A stretch of DNA of 64,000 nucleotides. Origin: Candidatus Puniceispirillum sp. GTDB taxonomy: Bacteria > Pseudomonadota > Alphaproteobacteria > Puniceispirillales > Puniceispirillaceae. Below are positions 62,554 to 64,000 of this stretch, piece after piece. The position numbers and the translations under genes are program-made. The DNA is taken from assembly GCA_016778895.1 (NCBI GenBank), contig JADHOR010000009.1:1-64000 (forward strand). Reading direction: 5' to 3'. The stretch's first letter is position 1, and each line of letters opens with the position of its first letter. The notes beneath the pieces were generated by a model that made no database searches, was not told where the DNA came from, and saw nothing but the letters and a program-made list of their open reading frames with translations.

Positions 62554-63510
62554 ATGACGATCACAATTCCCAAAACCAATCCGCCCGCTGAGAACAGCTT
62601 TGCTCATCTTCCGGTCATTAGCGACTGGCAAGACCTGCACGCCGAGGCGGTTATTTTTGGTGTGCCTCATGGCAAGCCCTATCTTGCGCATTTGTTTCCC
62701 AATAACCAGTCGACCGCCCCGGCTGCGTTGCGTGCGGCAAGCCCGCGAATTCTAATTGATGGTCAAGCGCTCGATGCCGATTTCCAGCACGCTATGTGTT
62801 TGGATGAATTTGCAATTGTCGATGGTGGCGATATTCCGTTTGACGGGTGCGATATTCAGCGGCATTACGCCGCCGCAGAAAATGCCGTTCGCTTTGCCAT
62901 TCAGCGTGGTATTATGCCAATCAGCATTGGCGGTGATGATGGCGTGACCAACCCGGTGATAAGGGGGCTGGATGCCCTATCAGATATCACCTTAATTCAG
63001 ATTGATGCGCATTTGGATTGGCGTGATGAACGCTATGGCATTTATGACGGCTATTCAAGCCCGATGCGCCGCGCTGCTGAGCAGGACCATATCACTGCCA
63101 TTCACCAGATTGGCATCCGTTCGTTTGGGAGTGCGCAAAAGTCGGAAATAGACATGGCGCGCAAATGGGGCGCACAGATTCATCTGGCAAAGGACATACA
63201 CCGACATGGCATGGCACCGGTGATTGCTGCGCTGCCATCATCGGGCAAGTTTTTTGTCACCTTGGATGTTGATGGGCTTGATCCATCGGTGATGCCGGGA
63301 ACGGTTGCGCTCGCGCCGGGCGGGCTGTTTTGGTGGCATGTCATCGAGCTGTTTGAAGCACTAGCAGAAAAGGGACAGATTGTGGGGTTAAACCTTGTTG
63401 AGTTGGCGCCAAAAAATGATCTGAATCAGCTTTCGATGATTGGTGCTGGCCGATTGATGCTCAAGCTGATCATGCTGCAGTTAATGAAATCAAAAGACAG
63501 GGTGGAGTAG
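62554..63510 (+). CDS. Arginase/agmatinase-family ureohydrolase with altered metal motif
   Basis: 318 residues from ATG 62554 (the frame is open to 62503). The ureohydrolase core is present: IDAHLDWRDERYG (Asp151, His153, Asp155) and TLDVDGLDPSVMPGT (Asp238, Asp240). The first metal motif, normally GGDHS, reads GGDDGVTNP, so Asp129 takes the place of the Mn-binding His. The substrate loop is also changed (YDGYSSPMRRA instead of the common H-G-T-P-F-R). It should hydrolyse a guanidino compound to urea plus amine, or a related amide. It sits beside amine oxidases. Confidence 0.85.
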   Translation: MTITIPKTNPPAENSFAHLPVISDWQDLHAEAVIFGVPHGKPYLAHLFPNNQSTAPAALRAASPRILIDGQALDADFQHAMCLDEFAIVDGGDIPFDGCDIQRHYAAAENAVRFAIQRGIMPISIGGDDGVTNPVIRGLDALSDITLIQIDAHLDWRDERYGIYDGYSSPMRRAAEQDHITAIHQIGIRSFGSAQKSEIDMARKWGAQIHLAKDIHRHGMAPVIAALPSSGKFFVTLDVDGLDPSVMPGTVALAPGGLFWWHVIELFEALAEKGQIVGLNLVELAPKNDLNQLSMIGAGRLMLKLIMLQLMKSKDRVE

Positions 63511-64000
63511 GGTGGTTTTGAGGCGGTTGGATACGGCCTACGAGAGCCAGCCGCGCCATATGCGACCATTTGGATTGAAATGATTCCTGCACAGTGAAGG
63601 AAGGAAAAATGGCGCATTCGAGATGAGGTCTTGCCGCCGCATTGGCCTGAAAATTCAATGAAGCTGCCACTTGCTGACTGACGCGGCAAGTCGGATTTTA
63701 GGCCATTCGTATGACCGTAACGCCTGACCTGTCGGTGTCCCCCATCGAAATAATGGGCGGCGGCAGTTTGCGTGATACGCGGTTACTTCATGGTCGCCAA
63801 GCGGCGTAATATAACAGGGCCGTCCATAGAGTTTTATAGTAAAGATATAAAACTCTTTATGAATTTTGTTGTACTTTTCTTTGGCTGCAGGTCTGATCCA
63901 TCACAGTAGGACGCTGGAGGCAAATCAATTCTCGGTATCACCAGACTGCGGGCTTTGCAAAAAGATATTATCTCAGGCTTACATTGAACATGAGCAGCCT
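63511..64000. other. 490 bp without a supported gene, to the right edge
   Basis: No frame in this stretch gives a recognisable protein. Minus-strand frames at 63426-63689 overlap the ureohydrolase end and lack domains. A minus-strand frame is open from 63998 down to a stop at 63834 and could be the 3' end of a gene beyond the edge, but its composition is not convincing. The stretch holds one strong palindrome, at 63828-63856. Confidence 0.5.
63828..63856. repeat. Perfect 11-bp inverted repeat AGAGTTTTATA-N7-TATAAAACTCT
   Basis: Both arms match exactly around the 7-base spacer GTAAAGA. It is AT-rich and stands alone in a gene-free region. It may be a regulator site for a gene beyond the edge or the end of a lost mobile element; no direct repeat flanks are seen. 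Confidence 0.6.

Noticed and set aside
63426-63689. Minus-strand frames at the right end as an insertion-sequence remnant
   Set aside because: The text has a vaguely IS-like look, but no transposase motif, terminal repeats or target duplication can be seen, so no call is made.
63834-63998. Minus-strand open frame at the right edge as a partial gene
   Set aside because: It has 54 codons without a recognised motif and its stop lies inside the palindrome; chance cannot be excluded.
1-64000. CRISPR arrays, tRNA genes, rRNA genes
   Set aside because: No regularly spaced repeats and no convincing T-arm (GGTTCGAATCC-like) with a matching acceptor stem were found on either strand by eye.

Overview
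The window reads as a chromosomal segment of a marine alphaproteobacterial heterotroph. The basis is moderate GC, dense short-gap operons, Aap/Bzt-type amino-acid uptake, TAXI-TRAP and tripartite tricarboxylate transporters, a flavocytochrome-c sulfide dehydrogenase, a DmdA-like protein and UbiX. A SAR116/Puniceispirillum-like origin fits this content, but that is inference; there is no rRNA marker in the window. I found no tRNA, rRNA, CRISPR array, intact insertion sequence or prophage.

Layout. 1-5.7 kb: truncated EamA exporter, a possible tiny membrane protein, an orphan tyrosine-phosphatase-like protein, then the aapJQMP amino-acid ABC operon. 5.8-11.5 kb: housekeeping and unknown genes (EamA, ubiX, TIGR02444 family, two small proteins, RraA-like, MetE-like, a DUF723-like orphan). 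11.6-17.4 kb: fccAB sulfide oxidation, DUF3108 protein, htpG, HDAC-like amidohydrolase. 17.5-25.8 kb: catabolic island with a GntR regulator, aldo/keto reductase, TctCBA, LVIVD beta-propeller and alpha/beta hydrolase on the minus strand, opposite a divergent FAH-family hydrolase. 26-31.8 kb: FGE-like protein, DmdA-like GcvT protein, cupin, class V PLP enzyme and a divergent photolyase. 31.8-47.8 kb: peptide and gamma-glutamyl scavenging island (class III aminotransferase, citryl-CoA-lyase-like, three M20 peptidases, gamma-glutamyltransferase, EamA, dipeptide ABC operon, amidase). 48.1-63.5 kb: two TAXI-TRAP systems either side of a LysR gene, followed by a translationally coupled set of cupin, FAD oxidases and HcnABC/opine-oxidase-like subunits, a PuuB-like oxidase and a ureohydrolase with an altered metal motif. 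The last 490 bp have no gene I can support.

How it works together. This is a scavenging genome segment: five complete importers each sit next to hydrolases, oxidases or transaminases that would convert the imported compound to central metabolites. The most notable points are (i) a hairpin between the binding-protein gene and the first permease gene in all five importer operons, and (ii) the 51-63.5 kb island, whose parts fit catabolism of opines or guanidino compounds of the kind made by marine invertebrates (hypothesis).
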